Source: Pseudomonadota bacterium (GTDB lineage: Bacteria > Pseudomonadota > Alphaproteobacteria > Rhizobiales > Devosiaceae). Taken from it: DNA of 64,000 bases. The DNA lies in NCBI GenBank assembly GCA_023431205.1, contig JAEYXQ010000037.1, forward strand, positions 6,041 to 70,040, written 5' to 3'. A program made the position numbers and the translations under genes. Below the pieces are notes generated by a model. The model did not search any database and was not told the origin of the DNA. It worked only from the letters and a program-made list of their open reading frames with translations. Positions 1-8,363 of the stretch are shown here, piece by piece (the first letter of the stretch is position 1; the number at the start of each line of letters is the position of its first letter).

Positions 1-1
1 C

Positions 2-292
2 AAAGGCGACATGTCTCTGGTCGGGCCACGGCCTCATGTGCCTGGCATGCTTGCGGCAGGGCGGGAGTATCGTGATTTGGTTGAATATTATGACCTGCGC
101 CTTCTGGTCAGGCCAGGGCTGACCGGCTGGGCACAAGCCAATGGTTTGCGCGGACCGACCACCAACTCGGCACTGGCCCGCGCCCGGGTTGATCATGACT
201 TGGCCTATATTCAGAATTTCTCCCTTTGGCTGGACCTTAAGATCATTCTCCTGACGATCCGCCGCGAATTCTTTTCGGGCTCCGGACACTGA
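2..292 (+). CDS. Exopolysaccharide sugar-phosphate transferase, C-terminal part (gene starts before window)
   Basis: This is the C-terminal end of a bacterial sugar transferase of the WcaJ/ExoY type, which moves a hexose-1-phosphate onto undecaprenyl phosphate at the inner membrane to start a polysaccharide repeat unit. The frame is open to the left edge and begins with the family signature GDMSLVGPRP. It is followed by YDLRLLVRPGLTGWAQ and a C-terminal segment around DLKIILLTI, both typical of the catalytic domain. The ATG at 11 is internal, so the true start lies outside the window. It opens a plus-strand polysaccharide region continued by the ligase at 1805 and the tyrosine kinase at 4322. 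Family assignment is firm; the sugar cannot be told. Confidence 0.9.
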   Translation, partial: KGDMSLVGPRPHVPGMLAAGREYRDLVEYYDLRLLVRPGLTGWAQANGLRGPTTNSALARARVDHDLAYIQNFSLWLDLKIILLTIRREFFSGSGH

Positions 293-491
293 CAGCTGCG
301 GGTAGTAGAGCCTACCAAGCAACCCCGTCTGTGACGGCCGGCTTGCGTCTTTCAGTGTCCCCACGTTGAGTGCGCACCGGCGTGGGACCGCCCGATTACA
401 ATTTGAATAGAATTTTATCGAAATTTTCGACAAGGCAGCAAACCGGCTTCCCTAGGCTCTGACCATCAGATCAGCCAAGGGCAATCGGGCC
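293..491. other. Intergenic region before the DUF920 peptidase
   Basis: No gene is seen here. The AT-rich stretch at about 398-432 may hold the promoter of the next gene, but no convincing -35/-10 pair was identified. Confidence 0.4.
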
Positions 492-1040
492 ATGAACAAG
501 TTTGTTGCTTCAGTATTTCTCGGTGCGGTTCTCGCTGTGGCGAGTGTTGGCACTGCCGCAGCCAGCGCACCCTCGCGGATCGTCGCCCCGGAGCGTGTGA
601 CCTCCTCGGGGCCGATGAGCTTCCAGATGTTCTGCGCCGTTCATCCCCGTGAATGCGTGCCGAGTGGTGCCACCAAGATCACGCTCACCCAGGACGTTGT
701 CACGCTTCTGCAGCGGGTCAATTCCCGGGTCAACCGGTCCATCCGGCCGCGCCTTGACAACGCTGCGTTCCAACTTTGGCAAATCAATCCCCGGTCCGGG
801 GACTGCAAGAGCTATGTGGTCAGCAAGCGCCACCAGCTCATTGAGGCTGGTCTGCCGGCAAGCGCCCTGCGCATTGCTTACGTGAAGACGCGCACCGGTG
901 AAGGCCATGCGGTTCTTGTGGTGAAGACCAGCCAGGGCGACTTGACCCTCGACAACCTCACCGGCGATATCGTGACCTTCCGGTCCACGGGCTACCGCGT
1001 TGTCGCCATGTCTCAGGCAGACCCAAGACGCTGGGGTTAA
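492..1040 (+). CDS. Secreted transglutaminase-like cysteine peptidase (DUF920/BTLCP family)
   Basis: This 182-residue protein has a signal peptide (basic start MNKF, hydrophobic core to about residue 24, AAASA cleavage region) and matches the bacterial transglutaminase-like cysteine proteinase family (Pfam PF06035). The three expected catalytic residues are visible: Cys in GDCKSYV (about residue 104), His in GEGHAVLVV (about 138) and Asp in LTLDNLTG (about 154). Periplasmic relatives of this fold act in proteolytic control of surface adhesion or exopolysaccharide in other proteobacteria (LapG). Here it sits between a sugar transferase and an O-antigen ligase, so a role in surface assembly is inferred. 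The substrate is unknown. Confidence 0.85.
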   Translation: MNKFVASVFLGAVLAVASVGTAAASAPSRIVAPERVTSSGPMSFQMFCAVHPRECVPSGATKITLTQDVVTLLQRVNSRVNRSIRPRLDNAAFQLWQINPRSGDCKSYVVSKRHQLIEAGLPASALRIAYVKTRTGEGHAVLVVKTSQGDLTLDNLTGDIVTFRSTGYRVVAMSQADPRRWG

Positions 1041-1121
1041 GAGGTATTCTCTTAACAGGGATGCGGATAAATAATGTGGCGGTCGCGGTTGACCGTCACA
1101 TTATTTTTGTCGGAGCAGATT

Positions 1122-1808
1122 GTGGTCAATCGGGATCGACCGCGCCTACTTTCAGCCGCCGTGGTTGCCGCATGCCTGACCATAGGCTCTGCCTGGGCCG
1201 CCTATGGTGAGCTGAAGCCCTTCCTCCAACTCGGACCATCGCTTGAGGCAAAGGTCGCAGCCCTCGCTGCGGCGCCCGTTACACCGGGTCTGTCGTATCG
1301 CTCCAAGCTCCTGGTCCTGACGGACTGTAACACTGCACTGACAAGCATCGCCGGGGCGGCGCTCCAGCCTGATCTTCGCAGGGCGATGCTGGACAATTGT
1401 GCCGCAATAGCTCGATCAATCGTCGAAGAAGCGCCCACTTACTCCTTTGCCTGGTTCATCCTCGCCATTGTCGCGGAGGAAAAGGGGGATACCGCTCGCA
1501 TGGGAGAGGCACTCCTCCGCTCCCAGCAGACGGCGCCGCACCAGGAGTGGCTTGCCCTTTCGCGTGCGACCCTTGCCTTCGACCACCTAGATGTTCTGTC
1601 GGCGGAAGCCGCCGTAGCCTTGGCTGATGACGTTCGCCTTTCCCTGGTGTCTCGGCGCGGGGTGACCTGGGCAGCCCAGCGCTATGTCCTTCAGCCAGAT
1701 CTGAGGGAGCGCCTGACCGAGATGGTTGAGCTGGCCCCGGCCGCGCTGCAGCAGCGATTTCTGACGGCAGTCAGACAGCAGACCGCGCTCGGGAGGCCAG
1801 CAAATTGA
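1122..1808 (+). CDS. Membrane-anchored helical-repeat protein of the polysaccharide locus
   Basis: I do not recognise a named family. From the preferred GTG start the protein has one N-terminal hydrophobic segment (AAVVAACLTIGSAWAAYG), consistent with a signal anchor, then alanine-rich helices resembling TPR-like repeats (SFAWFILAIVAEEKGDTARM and following). GGAG lies six bases before the GTG at 1122; an in-frame ATG at 1074 is a possible but worse-placed start. The stop overlaps the TTG start of the O-antigen ligase gene, so the two are probably translationally coupled. Small proteins of this kind often accompany ExoQ/Wzy-type polymerases, so an accessory role is inferred. Confidence 0.65.
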   Translation: MVNRDRPRLLSAAVVAACLTIGSAWAAYGELKPFLQLGPSLEAKVAALAAAPVTPGLSYRSKLLVLTDCNTALTSIAGAALQPDLRRAMLDNCAAIARSIVEEAPTYSFAWFILAIVAEEKGDTARMGEALLRSQQTAPHQEWLALSRATLAFDHLDVLSAEAAVALADDVRLSLVSRRGVTWAAQRYVLQPDLRERLTEMVELAPAALQQRFLTAVRQQTALGRPAN

Positions 1809-3151
1809 CCAAAGCCAACGACCTCACTGGCTGGTTCCTGCTGGCCATCATTGTCCTGTCACCCATACCGCTGGGCAACAATCCTCCAGTCTTCTGGGCG
1901 ATCGCCGGCACTCTCGTGGGGACCGCGGCTGCGGCCTATCTGGCGTTCGCGGCGAGGTCCCGTGAGGGCCTTCGGGTGCCCTTTCGCCCGTTGCGGCCAT
2001 TCATTGTGCCCGGTGCAGTGCTGTGCTTATGGCTGCTGATTCAAACCGTACCACTAGGGAGCTTTATGGGACCATTCGTGTTTAGTGGCGCGGCCGGGCA
2101 GGTTGTCGCTTCTGAGACACTCAGTCTTGCTCCAGGCTCGACCTGGATGATGCTTGTCCGGATGCTGACTTACGGCCTGATCTTCTTCCTGGCGGCGCAG
2201 GTCGGCGCCAACGACAAACGGGCGCGCTGGATGCTCGTAGTAGTCTTCTGGGCCATTGTCGTCCATGCGGCGTTTGGGCTTTTCCAACTGACGCAGCTCA
2301 ACGACACTATCCTGGGCTTCGAGAAGAAACACTATTTGGGGGTTGCGACCGGAACATTCATCAATCGGAATTCCTACGCTACTTTCCTCGCCATGGGGCT
2401 CACCATTGGCGCGGCGCTTGTGGCTCGGAACGTGATTTCCGAGCGGGCAAGAAATGAACGCATCGGCGACCTCATCTATTCCGTCATGGTCCTGATAGGT
2501 GGGATGTTCGTCATTGTGATCGCTCTGCTGGCGACACAGTCGAGAATGGGATTTTTTGCAGGCGTCATTGGAGTGGTTCTCGTTGCCCTCCTGACCAGCA
2601 GATGGCTACCAAGAGCCAGGCTCGTCTTTCCGCTCCTATTGATCGCGCTCTCGGCTGTAGCTGTTGGCTTGGCGTGGTACTTCGGGCAGGGACTGCTCGA
2701 AAGGGTAATCAGCCTCGCCGGGTCCAGTGCAGACCGCGAGGCCATTTATCGGCAGGTGCTCGACATGATCCTCGAGCGTCCGTGGCTGGGATATGGCGGT
2801 GGAGCGTTCGAACTTGCATTCCCGTTGTTCTACGGGCCGCCACTTTCGCCCGAGATTCTCATCGACAAGGCCCACTCGACGTACCTCACCCTTGTCGCTG
2901 AACTTGGAATTGTTGCAGGCCTGATTCCGATCGGCATCGTTGCCTGGCTGTTCGGCAGGAACGCTGTGGGGTTCTGGCACGATCCAGACGGTGCAGCGCT
3001 CCGCCTCGCGGCTATGGGCGTGATTGCAGTGGGCGCCATTCACTCGCTGGTAGATTTCAGCCTTGAGATGCAGGCCAACGCAATCCTGCTTGTTGCCTTG
3101 CTGGGGATCGGTTTTGCCAGTGGTCGGCGGCCGCAAGGTACCAGCGGCTGA
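1805..3151 (+). CDS. O-antigen ligase / Wzy-type polymerase family membrane protein
   Basis: This polytopic inner-membrane protein of 448 residues has about ten hydrophobic segments. The Wzy_C core is visible as LLATQSRMGFFAG, a large periplasmic loop containing RPWLGYGGGAFELAF, and the HSTYLTLVAELGIVAGL motif. The family joins glycan repeat units or ligates them to an acceptor on the periplasmic side. The start is a TTG overlapping the TGA stop of the upstream gene, with GGGAGG eight bases before it. It lies in a locus with a glycosyl-phosphate transferase and a tyrosine autokinase, so it probably polymerises exopolysaccharide, but ligase and polymerase cannot be separated by sequence alone. 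Confidence 0.85.
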   Translation: MTKANDLTGWFLLAIIVLSPIPLGNNPPVFWAIAGTLVGTAAAAYLAFAARSREGLRVPFRPLRPFIVPGAVLCLWLLIQTVPLGSFMGPFVFSGAAGQVVASETLSLAPGSTWMMLVRMLTYGLIFFLAAQVGANDKRARWMLVVVFWAIVVHAAFGLFQLTQLNDTILGFEKKHYLGVATGTFINRNSYATFLAMGLTIGAALVARNVISERARNERIGDLIYSVMVLIGGMFVIVIALLATQSRMGFFAGVIGVVLVALLTSRWLPRARLVFPLLLIALSAVAVGLAWYFGQGLLERVISLAGSSADREAIYRQVLDMILERPWLGYGGGAFELAFPLFYGPPLSPEILIDKAHSTYLTLVAELGIVAGLIPIGIVAWLFGRNAVGFWHDPDGAALRLAAMGVIAVGAIHSLVDFSLEMQANAILLVALLGIGFASGRRPQGTSG

Positions 3152-3175
3152 CCCGCTGGTGGGAGAACCTGCCAC

Positions 3176-3202
3176 AAAAAAGGGCCCGCCGAAGCGGACC
3201 CT
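3176..3202 (-). terminator. Rho-independent terminator of the secreted Ala-rich gene
   Basis: Read on the minus strand, AGGGTCCG and CGGGCCCT form an 8-bp stem (one G-T pair) with the loop CTTCGG, followed by TTTTTTG. It lies 25 bases after the stop codon at 3227. Confidence 0.85.
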
Positions 3203-3226
3203 CTGAAAACCTGATACAGTGTTCTT

Positions 3227-3868
3227 TCAGCCGTTGGTCGGGCTGCCCTGCGGGTTCGGGTCGAGCGCACCAATGCCCTCAGGAGCCGGGGCGTCAGCCT
3301 GGGCCACAAGTGCTGCCTGTTCAATAGTTGCCAATTGCGCAGTAGACGCGCCGTTTGCAACTGCGACCTGTCCAACGCCCACAATGGCGGCGGCAGCCAC
3401 GGTTCGAACGGGAGAAGTTAGAGGCAGGGCTGCCACAGAGGCTTGAACCTGGGTAGCAACCGCCACAGCCATATCTGCCCGCACGGCAGCCGGAAGCGCC
3501 TGCACAGCCGAGTTCAACCGAGCGGTGGCGGCGGCAACATTAGCAGCGTTGCCGGACTGCACCGTCGCCTGGATTTCAACGATAGCACCAACAAGTTCAG
3601 CCCGCTGTGCCGGGGGCAGTTGCGCCACTGCGGTTTGCATGGCGGGGGGCAGAGCCGCCACTGCCGCCACCGCGGCCCCAAACTGCGCGGGCGACAGACC
3701 CATCTGGAGCAGTGCGGCCCTTACGTCACCCGGCAGTGCGTTCAGCAATTCCAACTGTTCGGCGGAAAGGCTTGCCTCAATGGCCGTGGCGGTTTGTGAA
3801 AACGCCGGCTGAGCCACCGTCAGCGACAATGCCCCCGCGGTAAGGAGAATCGGTATTAGCTTCTTCAT
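3227..3868 (-). CDS. Secreted Ala/Val-rich protein of unknown function
   Basis: The protein has 213 residues and a clear signal peptide (MKKLIPILLTAGALSLTVAQPAFS). The rest is low-complexity, rich in Ala, Val and Gln, and predicted helical, with recurring units of the type A-x-LP-xx-x-R/Q-A (LPGDVRAALLQMG, LPPAMQTAVAQ, LPPAQRAELVG, LPAAVRADMAV). The tail is acidic and Pro-rich. No catalytic motif is seen. It is transcribed against the flanking polysaccharide genes and has its own terminator. The repeated helical units suggest a structural or surface-associated periplasmic protein. The function is unknown. Confidence 0.7.
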   Translation of the reverse strand: MKKLIPILLTAGALSLTVAQPAFSQTATAIEASLSAEQLELLNALPGDVRAALLQMGLSPAQFGAAVAAVAALPPAMQTAVAQLPPAQRAELVGAIVEIQATVQSGNAANVAAATARLNSAVQALPAAVRADMAVAVATQVQASVAALPLTSPVRTVAAAAIVGVGQVAVANGASTAQLATIEQAALVAQADAPAPEGIGALDPNPQGSPTNG

Positions 3869-4321
3869 CGTGAATGTCCCTTACGCCCACGTTTACTGTT
3901 GATTAGCTACAAGCTTTTATTTGGGGCTGTCAAGAAGAGGTTTGCTCCCCAGGTGTTACACTTCTGCATGGCTGCTAGTCAGGGTTAACGACCCCATGGA
4001 TGTTCTGAGGTAGAAGGATCGGGTTATAGATCGTTGATTCAGTTGGCTTTGCGCGAGTGCAACCTTACGCTAGCGCGGGAGCTGCATCTTCCCTGCGCCC
4101 GCGTGGGGTGCCAGGGAAGAGCCTCAGCGCTGCGGTTGAAGGTCGCAATGTCTCCCGACGGCAGAAGACAACATCTTACTCAACTGTCCGTTTCGCGGGG
4201 CGAGCACGGAAACTACTTGGTCACGGACTCGTAGGCGTTATTCATCTCTGCACTTTGACGTTGCACCCTCCGAACTGCCGAGTGATAAGCAGGCGTAATT
4301 TTGTGCGGTTCAGGTGTATTG
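3869..4321. other. Divergent intergenic region between the Ala-rich gene and the tyrosine kinase
   Basis: About 450 bases without a supported gene. It must hold the promoters of both divergent neighbours. Short frames here (for example 4034-4234) lack a ribosome site and recognisable content. No repeat or RNA structure was identified. Confidence 0.45.
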
Positions 4322-6472
4322 ATGGACGAACAGGAAATCGACGTGCGGGCAATCTTCGGCCTGCTGCGGCGCCGTTCCCGGCTGATTATCAGTGTGATGG
4401 TTGTGGTCCTCATAGCTACAGCCGGCGTGGTATTCTCCCTCAAGCCCGAATACACGGCCTCTTCTTTGGTGCTTGTCGATCCCTCGCGCAAAGACCTGCT
4501 GGACCCCGATCAAAGCACCACCAACAGTTCTGCTGACAGTGCCCGTGTCGACAGCGAGGTGGAGATTGTCAAGTCGACCCCCACGCTCCTTCAGGTCGTT
4601 GACCGGCTCGATCTGCTTGAGCATCCGGAATTCCGTCCTACCATCGGGTTACGTCAGCAGTTGCTGGCGTTTTTCCGGATCAGCGAGCCGACCTTGCCCA
4701 CAGGCGAAGAGGCGCTGAGCGGGGTAGTCAGAGCGCTCGAAGGCTCTGTGTCAGTACGCCGCCGCGGCCTTACCTATCTGATTTCGATAGCTGCAGAAGC
4801 GCGATCACCGCAGACCGCCGCTGAGCTGGCGAACGCGGTGGCGGACGCCTATATCGCCTCCCAGATCGAATCCAAGACCCGCGCCATCCAGTCGTCTCTG
4901 AACCTGCTCGAGCCTCGTGTGGCGGAGGCCTCGCAAGCTCTGGCGGCAAGCGAAAGTGTGTTCGACACCTTTATCGAGGACAATCTGGACCGGATTGTTG
5001 AGGAGACGGGTAGGCAAGATATTGCCGCGCTCCGGCGTCAACTTGAGGAACAGGGTGAAGCGGGCACACGTCTGGGGTCCGTTGTTGAGTCAGCCTCAGC
5101 TGAACTGGCTGCGCTGGACTATGATGACCTTGTCCAGTCACTTCAATCTGAAGCCATCTCCACCCTCGAGCAGCAGCGTCGCGAGTTGAGCCAGCGCCTG
5201 GAAGTAGCTGTCGGGGAGGGAAGCGCCGAAGCTACCGACCTGCGGAACGCACTAGCCGGGTTGGAAGCTGACATCAGTGCTCAGGCCCAAGCGGAAATCG
5301 CCAGCCTGAGACAGGAGGTTGCTTCCATCCAGGAAGAAAGCAATGCTTTGCGGGACGAGATCCGCCGCAATGTGCTGTCCAGCAACCTGCCGTCCCATAT
5401 TCTGACCAATATCTACGAACTGCAGCAAAACGCTGCGTTAGCGCGCACCAACTATGAGCGGCTTGTTGCACGGGTCAACGAACTGCGCGCTCAGGCAGAT
5501 CTTCAGGTGGCTGACAGTCGGGTCGTTGCACCTGCTGTGGCACCTTCCGCTCCGTCCTTTCCCAACACGCGTCTTATTCTGCTCATGGCAGCCATAGCCT
5601 CACTGGGGCTCGGGGTAGGACTGGCGTTCCTGGTGGAGAACTTCGTAGGGGGCATTACGTCCGCTGAGCAGTTGGAAAATCTGACGCGCCGTGGAGACGT
5701 CACGACCATTCCGCTTCAGAAGAACGTAAGGCGGCCGGATGGCAGTCAGTCCACCATCGCTGCGGATGCGATCACCTTGTCTCCCTTGTCTCAGTTTTCG
5801 GAAGCGTTTCGACGCCTGAGAGTACGGATCGACCAATCCATGGCCAATCCGGGCCAGCCCGGTGACGGAAGAGTGCAAGGGAAGGTCGTCGTGGTTACTT
5901 CCTCGATTCCCGTGGAAGGAAAAAGCACCACCGCCCTGGCGCTGGCTAGAACCTACAGCGCCTCCGGCCGAAACGTTCTTCTTATTGATGGCGATCTGAG
6001 GAAGCCGGCAATCCATCGGCAGCTAGATCTCCAGCCATCCGACGGTCTGTTTGAATTCCTCTCTGGCGAGCTGCAGTCAGATCTTGCAAGGATCATCGTC
6101 AAGGACCCGCTCTCGAACGCGAGTGTTCTTCTTGGAGCACGTCACAGCGAAACTCCAACCGAACAGTTGCTCGCCAGTGCGCCCTTCCAGCGACTTATTA
6201 CAGCTGCCAGATCGGCCTACGAGATCGTTGTGATCGACACAGCGCCGATCGGGGTGGTCGTAGACGGAGTGTACGAATTGCAGCTTGCCGATGCGGTTGT
6301 GTTCGTCACACGATGGGCGAACACCACGCAGCGGGAGGTGGTTCGATCGCTCGCGGCAGTCGAGCAGTCAAAAAAGCACCCCGATGTTCCAGTCGTGATC
6401 GCCCTGACGCAGCAGCCGGTCTCGGGCCGAGCGTATCAGGGCAAGTACTCCTCCTATTATGCCGCAACATGA
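4322..6472 (+). CDS. Polysaccharide co-polymerase with tyrosine autokinase (Wzz/BY-kinase, Wzc/ExoP type)
   Basis: This inner-membrane protein of about 716 residues controls chain length and export of a capsule or exopolysaccharide. The N-terminal Wzz domain has a first membrane helix near residues 20-42 and a long periplasmic coiled coil (about 150-390) ending in a second helix (LILLMAAIASLGLGVGLAFL). The cytosolic kinase has a Walker A around SSIPVEGKSTTALAL, a Walker A' LLIDGDLRKP, and a Walker B at VVIDTAPIG. The C-terminus carries a tyrosine cluster (YQGKYSSYY), the autophosphorylation tail. The start at 4322 is preferred over 4301 because AGGTG lies seven bases before it. It is probably dephosphorylated by a phosphatase encoded elsewhere. 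Confidence 0.92.
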   Translation: MDEQEIDVRAIFGLLRRRSRLIISVMVVVLIATAGVVFSLKPEYTASSLVLVDPSRKDLLDPDQSTTNSSADSARVDSEVEIVKSTPTLLQVVDRLDLLEHPEFRPTIGLRQQLLAFFRISEPTLPTGEEALSGVVRALEGSVSVRRRGLTYLISIAAEARSPQTAAELANAVADAYIASQIESKTRAIQSSLNLLEPRVAEASQALAASESVFDTFIEDNLDRIVEETGRQDIAALRRQLEEQGEAGTRLGSVVESASAELAALDYDDLVQSLQSEAISTLEQQRRELSQRLEVAVGEGSAEATDLRNALAGLEADISAQAQAEIASLRQEVASIQEESNALRDEIRRNVLSSNLPSHILTNIYELQQNAALARTNYERLVARVNELRAQADLQVADSRVVAPAVAPSAPSFPNTRLILLMAAIASLGLGVGLAFLVENFVGGITSAEQLENLTRRGDVTTIPLQKNVRRPDGSQSTIAADAITLSPLSQFSEAFRRLRVRIDQSMANPGQPGDGRVQGKVVVVTSSIPVEGKSTTALALARTYSASGRNVLLIDGDLRKPAIHRQLDLQPSDGLFEFLSGELQSDLARIIVKDPLSNASVLLGARHSETPTEQLLASAPFQRLITAARSAYEIVVIDTAPIGVVVDGVYELQLADAVVFVTRWANTTQREVVRSLAAVEQSKKHPDVPVVIALTQQPVSGRAYQGKYSSYYAAT

Positions 6473-6543
6473 TCCGGCACGGCAGCAGACCTGCCTTGCG
6501 CGCTGCCTGATTGCTGTCGCGCTCCCCCGGCGAAAGGGGCTGT

Positions 6544-6568
6544 TGTCCGACGGTCGGTTTGTCGCACA
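6544..6568. repeat. Imperfect copy of the TGTCCGA palindromic site
   Basis: TGTCCGA, 11 bases, TCGCACA. It has the same GTCGGT centre as the perfect site 44 bases downstream and differs by one mismatch in the arm and one missing base in the spacer. Confidence 0.6.
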
Positions 6569-6587
6569 TTCCCCGAGGTAGGGCCGT

Positions 6588-6613
6588 TGTCCGATAGTCG
6601 GTCTTATCGGACA
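6588..6613. other. attL-like site: TGTCCGATA arms around GTCGGTCT
   Basis: Two perfect 9-bp inverted arms, TGTCCGATA and TATCGGACA, flank the 8-base centre GTCGGTCT. This is the geometry of a tyrosine-recombinase crossover site. The central 14 bases ATAGTCGGTCTTAT recur in the same orientation at 11269, just after the recombinase gene. An operator is the main alternative. Confidence 0.55.
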
Positions 6614-7061
6614 TTTGACGGGTTTCCTGACGATCCCTTTGGGCAAGGGCAGGGGGCCGGGGGGTGCGCAGCAAGGCAGCCTGCACGAGCACGGCCCCGT
6701 CGATCCAGCTGGCCTGAGGCCCCCGTCCGGGCGGCCGGCGCGGCATCCGTGGGGCTGCCGCGCCGAGGAGAAAAGCCGGTGCGTCACGCAATGGAACCGG
6801 CGTCGAACTCCCGGCAACTGTTCACGTCTCCTGCGCAAGTACCCGTTTGCTCAGGCGATTCCACCAGCTTCAGCTCGCGTTAACCATGCTGAACGATTGA
6901 TGCCGGAGCCGGGTTGACGGCACGAAAAGCCGCTCCCATCTTGCGGCAGGAGGCACCATCCCGGTGTCTTCACGATTGGTGGCGCCTCGAGAGAGCGGCT
7001 ACCGGGTCCGCGCCAACGGTCCCCGGCAGCCTGACCACCGTAACCTGTCTGAGAGGCTACA

Positions 7062-8288
7062 ATGGCTGCGTCCATTTTCGACGCCTGCGCTATTGCGGGC
7101 AAGTGCGTTTCTCCTTTCTTCAACACGATCGATCCGACCGGCACGGGCATCGACGCCCCGGGCCTCGTCAAGCATTGGGCCATTACCTACGAGGTCCAGG
7201 TCCGCGTCATCGCCGCGGTGCTCGAAACGGATTCGGCGACGATTGCGGACCTGATCGAGGTCCTGCCGGGTCACTGCGCGCCGGTCGAGGCGGTGATGGC
7301 CATGGTGGAGGCTGGCTTCCTCCGCCGTGAACCGGGCGAAATCGGACCCCATACCCGGATCTATCTGCCGACGGGCGCTTCGGAGAACGGGGCAGGGGGG
7401 AGCAGTGCGCCCACGGTTCCGCCCCCCGGTTCCAACGAGCCGGGCGGCAGCAACATCGTCGAGTTTCGCTCGTCGGTCACCCACACGGGTGCGATCGGTT
7501 TTGTGCCTGAAATCTTCGTGGTGGATTTTGCCGACCGCCTGGATCTGCCGCCCGAGATCAAGGGACCGATCATCTATTGCGCGCTCGACGGCAAAACCGC
7601 CTATGTGGGCAAGTCTTGTCGCGGCCGGAAGCGCATCCTTGATCCGCATCTGCGCGGCTTTGACCGCCTGCTGGTCATCCGTGATGCCGCCGGTCACATG
7701 ACCGAGCGCCAGGCCGGGGTCGCCGAGCGGATCCTCGGGCTTATCGTAAGTGGGCTCCCCGGCTATCAGCTGGACAAGGGTGTGCTCCCCCATGGCGCGC
7801 ACGGCGACTTCGCTGAGTATCTCCAGCTGCGCCTTTTTGCGGCGCTGGGCTTGTGCCTCGGCAAGGAAGCCGGCTTCGGCTTCGCCGATGTGCCGGTGCT
7901 GAACCTGGTGGTTGGGGCGGAGGGCGATCCCAAGCGCTCGGGCTTTGAGGACCCGCTTCATCTCGATGGCACGAACTACCACCTCTATGCCGCTGGCATC
8001 AATGCCGAGGCGACGGAACATGAGGGCGACTGGATCATCCATCCCGGCAGCGAGGTGCGCTCGCGGCTCACGCGCTCGGCCACATCCGTCGTCAACAGTC
8101 TGCGCAATGAATGGCTCTTCTCCGGCATCCTGGCCGAGGAAGAGGGGCGGTTCCGTCTGACCGAGCCCGTCGGCTTTTCATCGGGGACCGCTGCTGCGAA
8201 TTTCCTGATCGGCTCGAAGGGCCCGAACCTTTCCGCCTGGACGCGGCGCGCGGCTGACGGTCCCGACTGCCTTCCGCCCGCGGCGTAG
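7062..8288 (+). CDS. GIY-YIG-like nuclease fused to DUF4357 with N-terminal winged-helix region
   Basis: The protein has 408 residues. Residues about 42-103 look like a winged helix (EVQVRVIAAVLETDSATIAD and following). A Pro/Gly-rich linker runs to about 130. Residues about 168-240 resemble a GIY-YIG domain: strand IIYCALDGK, the YVG element in TAYVGKS, an Arg-rich turn and a Glu in ERQAGVAERI. The C-terminus (about 322-393) fits DUF4357 (DWIIHPGSEVR, FSSGTAAANFL, NLSAW), a domain often found behind GIY-YIG nucleases. GAGAGG precedes the ATG. It is the first gene of the three-gene unit, so a DNA-processing role is inferred. Cleavage activity is unproven because the signature is weak. Confidence 0.6.
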   Translation: MAASIFDACAIAGKCVSPFFNTIDPTGTGIDAPGLVKHWAITYEVQVRVIAAVLETDSATIADLIEVLPGHCAPVEAVMAMVEAGFLRREPGEIGPHTRIYLPTGASENGAGGSSAPTVPPPGSNEPGGSNIVEFRSSVTHTGAIGFVPEIFVVDFADRLDLPPEIKGPIIYCALDGKTAYVGKSCRGRKRILDPHLRGFDRLLVIRDAAGHMTERQAGVAERILGLIVSGLPGYQLDKGVLPHGAHGDFAEYLQLRLFAALGLCLGKEAGFGFADVPVLNLVVGAEGDPKRSGFEDPLHLDGTNYHLYAAGINAEATEHEGDWIIHPGSEVRSRLTRSATSVVNSLRNEWLFSGILAEEEGRFRLTEPVGFSSGTAAANFLIGSKGPNLSAWTRRAADGPDCLPPAA

Positions 8289-8363
8289 TCCAGGCCAGCC
8301 GCATCACCCCACCCCTTTTCTTCTCAGTGAAAGGACTCCCCTCGGGAGTCCCCTGGAGAACTC

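Larger units (their letters stand above)
6473..7061. other. GC-rich intergenic stretch with TGTCCGA palindromes; left flank of the integrative unit
   Basis: About 590 bases without a supported gene between the tyrosine kinase and the GIY-YIG gene. It contains two tandem palindromic sites (6544-6568 and 6588-6613). The last 20 bases contain GAGAGG before the ATG at 7062. Several overlapping frames on both strands look like non-coding GC-rich sequence. Confidence 0.5.

Noticed and set aside
6588..6613. LexA or other known SOS operator
   Set aside because: Alphaproteobacterial LexA sites read GTTC-N7-GTTC or GAAC-N7-GTTC, which this palindrome does not.
6306..6917. Several overlapping frames on both strands before the GIY-YIG gene
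   Set aside because: Low-complexity Arg/Pro/Gly translation, no ribosome site, and mutual overlap. Treated as non-coding.
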